This document shows, piece by piece, positions 21,112-25,541 of a stretch of 25,541 nucleotides of DNA. This DNA is from Phallusia fumigata. Its lineage: Eukaryota; Chordata; Ascidiacea; Phlebobranchia; Ascidiidae. The DNA is taken from NCBI GenBank assembly GCA_008931825.1, contig QXVZ01033540.1:1-25541 (forward strand). Reading direction: 5' to 3'. The notes beneath the pieces are model-generated. The model was given only the letters and a program-made list of their open reading frames with translations. It did not search any database and was not told the origin of the DNA. Numbering within the stretch: the first letter of the stretch is position 1; each line of letters begins with the position of its first letter. A program made the translations under genes and the position numbers.

Positions 21112-23805
21112 CTGTAACAACACAATTGGCAAAAAAGTGAATATTAAACGAGGCAGCATAACACAAGTGTTCACAACCACCACAGCATTTCGTAAGTCCT
21201 CAGCTGTAGGCAACAAATCTGTTTAAAATGGTAGGACGGGACATGAGCCACGCATGTCGACTAAGACCATTTATTTAGGCTTATAACAAGAGGCTCAGTC
21301 GAATAGCTCGCATTCCTGTGCTGCAGTGTGCGTTTGTCGAGTCGCACACAACACAACGGGCGTCGAGGTAACGAGGCAGATCGTCCTTGCAAGACAAGCT
21401 CATTGTTCCGTTGCATTTGACGGAAATTGAATACGAGTCAGGTTTGACAGACCGTTTTTGTGACTTAAGTCGATAACTCTTGGTTTTGCCGAATCTATGC
21501 CAGCGACAGTGTTATTTACATGAGAATTTTTTTGTCAAAAACAGCGTAAAAAATGTAGGAAAATATTTTTTTCATTTTTATCTCCACAGAAAACGCAAGA
21601 GTTTTTAACAGGGATTCTTCAAAAGTCAAAGTTTAATTCCGGCGTTTCAGGAGTTGTCCACAAACGCAATCAGCATGTCCAAAAGGTAAACCGTGTTCGG
21701 ACAGTATCCCTACAATAAGATTTATCGCCGTAACAGCATTGTTGGCCAAATATAGCAGATATTTCTTCAAAGCGTCAACGGATTCGATTGATAAACATCG
21801 TGGCATCGCAGAGCAAACAAACTGTTGAATAGAAGGCGACATGGCGAGGGTTTTAGCGAAAGTTGAGTCACCATTAAAACACGGTTTAGTCTAACCGGGC
21901 CCGGAAACAATTTCTCAGACGTCTTAGTGGGCTTACGTTGAATCTGTAACAAAGCCGGGACGGTTTGTGACGCGCACATATTTTTAAATGACGCGTTTAT
22001 GACGTATGTGTGTCTGTTGAGATGTGTCGAATAAATAGTATGGCGAGGGTGCCTTGAAAGTTTAGGCAAGCCGCTAGGTTAACGAAAGCTTGATGTTAAG
22101 GGATGATAGCGTTAGTTACTTCCTTGTTGTTAAATTACAAATTCCTCAGAACTTTTAGAGCATAGAAAAAACGACACTACAGTGTTAGTTTCATACCTAT
22201 TCAGTAGAACAATGAAAAGTTGGGTTTATTTTAAATGGTAAAAGATACCATATAGACATATTACCACTGAGTTTGACAAGACAGTGCAGTTAAGGTCCCA
22301 CGTGATCGAGTTTTTTGGCAAATCTATTGATTTTTAATTACTTTTCGATGAGCTACTGACAAACTAACAGACAACTGACCGGGATCGCCATACAATTAAA
22401 CGAGCGTGTCGACCCATTACGTATCCCATGGCAGTGACCGTAAACGCACGGGCCACATAAAATGGGCCAATATCACAAGATAGCAAGCAACAATGGGACG
22501 AGGAACGCAGTTTGAACACACCGGTCGATGCGGCGCCGCGGGGAGCGATCGCAAGATTCTATTGTCGCAAAGGCGACGTCGCTTATTCAGCGGAAGTGTG
22601 AAGGGCTGGTGTTGTTTGTGGCTTTGTGAGAAAATCCTACCTGATTTTGGCTTTGTTGGACTGTATTTCTTTACCTGTGTTTTCAAATCCAGGTGCACCA
22701 GGCTATTGATCTCCAAAGTACAGGGCAAGTGTAGTCACAATGCGCACGTTTATGTTGTTATAGCGTACGTAGAGAACAGGCAAGAAATATCTTTAATCCG
22801 GTTTTGCGTTAAAGCGGCCTTTGAAAAAACATCCAGTGCAAAAATAGAGCAGTGACAGTGGCACACTGGAGTACAAAGGCGTTCGGGAGAGGCAATCAAG
22901 ACTGTTGGGCGTTAGTTCAAACTTAAACTTGTGCTGAATTTTCTGTTTGTTATCAATCCATGAAGCCCGTGGGTTTCGTTTAGCCTTAGCGATGCTTTCG
23001 GTAAAATACTAACAACCTCAGTGATATCACTACACACTAATTCCTAACAAAGAGCTCAAGTTTAGGATATTTTTAGATGCGAATCGTTGGAGTTGTACAA
23101 AAAGGTGTCAATCTAGTGGACTGAGTGTTGGTGTTTATTTGTACAGGCAGGTGGCGAGGCAAAGCCGGCACCCGGGGCCAAGTCGTCTAAACAATGATTA
23201 ACAAACTCCTCAAACGAGCGGTGTGTAGGGAATCTTATCAGCACAGCTCAAACAAGCGCTACACGACATATTCTGATTTGACATAAGTCGGCGATTTATA
23301 CACGCATTTAATATTCCAGCGACGTTTCAAGCTGCGTTAAATGTATTTGTATCTACATAGTCATTGCAAGCGAAGAAAAAAGATGTTTTTAAGGTGCAGT
23401 TGTGCCCAATTTTTGCTTCCCTAATATTCCCTAAATTAATATACCTGTCAAAAAGCAGTCATTTGATCAGGGATGATGTGACTAATTTATTCCACCGTTA
23501 TGATTAGAAAGTTTACACGCAGCAGTCGAATGTCAAGGTGACGACAAAATACCAGGAGTGCCTTTATTCTGCTACACGCGGCACTAAACCAGTCAGTCAA
23601 CGCGCTTAGAAGACTTTCTAAACCAAACAAAACTAGAGCATGTTGCGCTACATCAGTTACCGGTACTTAACCTGTTCACAAACAAGGACTAATCTAATAG
23701 GGCAACCATAGTCTGAGCATTGTTACATGTTTTTGAAGAAAGTTACTTTTTCCGTAATATCGATGACTTTGAACGTATAATTAACGTCTTGTCTTTTTTT
23801 TACAG
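21112..23805. other. CpG-rich interval without a firm gene
   Basis: About 2.7 kb upstream of the visible HMMR exons and of the deaminase-like gene. It is notably CpG-rich: I count 23 CpG in 22381-22620, against 7 in the 600 bases 13321-13920. That fits an unmethylated promoter domain. The missing 5' exons of HMMR should start here or beyond, but I could not identify them. One small minus-strand frame (21633-21842) is listed separately. Confidence 0.5.
21633..21842 (-). CDS. Hypothetical small protein, 69 codons
   Basis: An ATG in a reasonable context (G at -3) opens a 69-codon frame with balanced composition, beginning MSPSIQQFVCSAMPRCLS. Its middle part looks helical and amphipathic (DALKKYLLYLANNAVTAIN) and its end is Cys- and basic-rich. 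I do not recognise it. It could be a small single-exon gene, a first exon with a donor near 21715 (ATT followed by GTAGGG), or chance. It lies on the HMMR strand, about 520 bases upstream of the most 5' exon seen, but it does not look like the HMMR head. Confidence 0.25.
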   Translation of the reverse strand: MSPSIQQFVCSAMPRCLSIESVDALKKYLLYLANNAVTAINLIVGILSEHGLPFGHADCVCGQLLKRRN

Positions 23806-23830
23806 CACCGGCATACGGAAACCAGCACGT

Positions 23831-25178
23831 ATGGCGGCTACACTGTCAATTGGCGAGTTTCTCAAGTATTACCTGCAAAAAAACTTCGAGCATCCTCAGG
23901 ATGGCAAAGAAGCCAAGGCAACTCCACATCAACAACGCATGCTCTTGGCAACAGTTTACATGATGGAAAGCGACGGCACGGAGGAAGTGATTTACAGTCG
24001 AAAGATAGCGGGAGCGAAAAATACTGACCCGGTAGCCGAGTTTGTCGGTGACATGACTGGAAAAATGGGTGTGTATGTAGTGATATTAAACAGGGGCCTT
24101 CAGGGCCTTACTGAACAAGTAAAATCATACTATTGTGCCTTTATTGTTTGGAGAAGTGCAACATAATTGTCGGCGTTTTGGTTCTGCACACAGCAGCATT
24201 TTTGATGCAAATATAAAATCGCACTAAACATTATATAAAGTATTGGGTACAATTTGCAATCTAGCTACGAGAATATAATGAAATCGGTCGGTGTACTATG
24301 TGACTTCTCATCCACCTATTCCTCAACAGGGAATGCGAACGGACCTGGTCTAAAACGTTCAGGAACCGTACGAGAAACGAACGGGGAAAACAGCGATGAG
24401 AAATTGCCCAGAAATTGTTCAGTGAGCGTGGAAATACTTGCGAGTAGAAGTCCAAGCAATGTTGGTTCAGACGAGTTACTGGTTAGTTTGAATTATCGGT
24501 AGCAGATAATGGGACTTCCCGTTATCGCCTCTGTTTCATTACAGCGCTTGCTGGAATACTGCAAAAGGAATTCGATCAGAATTTCGATCCAGTTTACCTT
24601 CGCGCACCCCTACTCGTGGGACAACAAGTACAACAAGGAAGGTCTGCAGAGTTTGAGCGAAAAAGGAATCAAACTGAAGCCACTCAGGTACGATTAAGCT
24701 ATGACACCAAACAAAGGTGACAAATCTGTACACCAAACAATGTTGCTAAGTCAAAAAAAATTCACTTTTTATACGATTGAAAAACTGGATCCGCATTCGG
24801 AAAGAATTAAAACAATAGGTGCATCAGCCCAAGCGAAGACAACAAATAAACGAACCAACAATGTTGATCTAATAAGTATTTATTTCACAGTCTTCAACAA
24901 GGACTGAACTTATTGATCGACGACGTACACGACACCCTGGAGACTTTCGACGAACTGCAAACGAGCAGAGGGACGATTCTACTCAATTACAACACACTGA
25001 AACGAGTTACTTCCAGACTGCGGGAGGCTGTCAACGTGAAAAGCGACTTTTATTTCCAGGACAACTTCGAGAGGTTACACGAAATTTTAGGTAAAATTTG
25101 CTTCTCTTGTCACTCACAATGTCACAATGTCAATGTTGTTAAATGAAATCAGGGCCTAGAAACAAGCGCAGGGCGTAA
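23831..25178 (+). CDS. AID/APOBEC-like deaminase fold, predicted inactive
   Basis: Five exons (coding parts 23831-24068, 24330-24481, 24545-24687, 24891-25090, 25153-25178) join in phase to 252 residues. The first exon opens at 23806 after a strong pyrimidine tract and AG, so a 5' noncoding or coding exon may precede it. The order of elements follows the nucleic-acid cytidine deaminase fold: strand LLATVYMME (39-47), strand EEVIYSRKI (51-59), helix with VAEF (68-71), strand VSVEILASRS (111-120), SPSNVG (120-125), helix ELLRLLEYCK, strand IRISIQFTF (141-149), helix KEGLQSLSEKG (161-171) and strand IKLKPL. In active AID/APOBEC proteins the motifs are HxE and PCxxC. Here the histidine is Val68, the glutamate (Glu70) is kept, and both cysteines are replaced (Ser122, Gly125), so zinc cannot be bound in the usual way. 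A 30-residue charged insert separates the second helix from the next strand. A basic KRRA ends the protein. Fold assignment is by eye. Confidence 0.55.
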
Positions 25179-25541
25179 CCCACGGCACAATGGAAGTCAC
25201 TTCAGTACCGAACTTCCCACCGGCTTTATGTTGCCTAACAGTGTAAAGTTTACGGTGGCATTCAATTTAGACTTGCCTCTAGAAGCGTGAGAAGACTAGA
25301 GTCAACCATAGAAATGCTGTGAAGTGGGAAATGTTGTCATGCATGATAGTGTAGCAACATATTGCGTAACGATGCGCCCCACGTAGAATTAAACGTCCAT
25401 GACGTTCTTGGTATTTATAAAAAGGCAATCTACGTTAGTACACTGAGGTTGAATTTTGCACAGGTTATCAAAACGGCTCACAAACAAACACATCATGTGT
25501 GGCGGGGGAAGCCACCAACTTTTCCCTGGCCACATACAGGG
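25179..25541. other. Right flank, nothing recognised
   Basis: Presumed 3' untranslated region of the deaminase-like gene followed by intergenic sequence. No open frame of note, RNA gene or repeat was seen. No clear AATAAA was found shortly after the stop codon. Confidence 0.4.

Noticed and set aside
22493-22855. 120-codon plus-strand frame starting MGRGTQFEHTG
   Set aside because: CpG-rich sequence yields long chance frames. Its composition is irregular, it overlaps a minus-strand frame of similar length and no motif was recognised.

Overview
The window looks like nuclear DNA of an invertebrate deuterostome, most likely an ascidian tunicate. Genes are split into many small exons, with minimal introns of about 56-72 bases beside introns of a few hundred bases. 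Unmerged near-identical copies suggest high heterozygosity. CpG-rich and CpG-poor segments alternate as in mosaically methylated invertebrate genomes. The phylum is an inference; no species can be named from sequence alone. No prokaryotic, organellar or viral features were seen.

Layout: 1-3685 has no recognisable gene. 3686-8466 (minus) encodes mitochondrial GATB, the B subunit of the glutamyl-tRNA(Gln) amidotransferase, in 12 exons. 8467-9565 holds a GTAC-rich, mobile-element-like inverted repeat. 9566-15799 (minus) encodes UBE3A (E6-AP ubiquitin ligase) in 13 exons, from the AZUL zinc finger to the HECT catalytic cysteine. 15800-17299 separates UBE3A from the divergent plus-strand LRRC51 (17300-18575, 4 exons). 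The minus-strand 3' part of HMMR (RHAMM) lies at 18924-21111, convergent with LRRC51. 21112-23805 is CpG-rich and without a convincing gene. A plus-strand five-exon gene (23831-25178) encodes a 252-residue protein that I read as an AID/APOBEC-like deaminase fold in which the zinc ligands are lost.

Exon phases were checked by hand. GATB sums to 534 codons including the stop, UBE3A to 922 if one surplus base in its last exon is discounted, LRRC51 to 210 and the deaminase-like gene to 253. The genes do not form one pathway: they are housekeeping or cell-structure genes plus one diverged, possibly immune-related family member.

The assembly needs care. All six ambiguous bases are single n's, and each sits exactly between two near-identical direct copies (109-829 bases). 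These are best read as allelic contig ends that overlapped but were not merged. One join duplicates four GATB exons and another duplicates part of the last UBE3A exon. The most interesting item is the predicted catalytically dead deaminase-fold gene at the right end.
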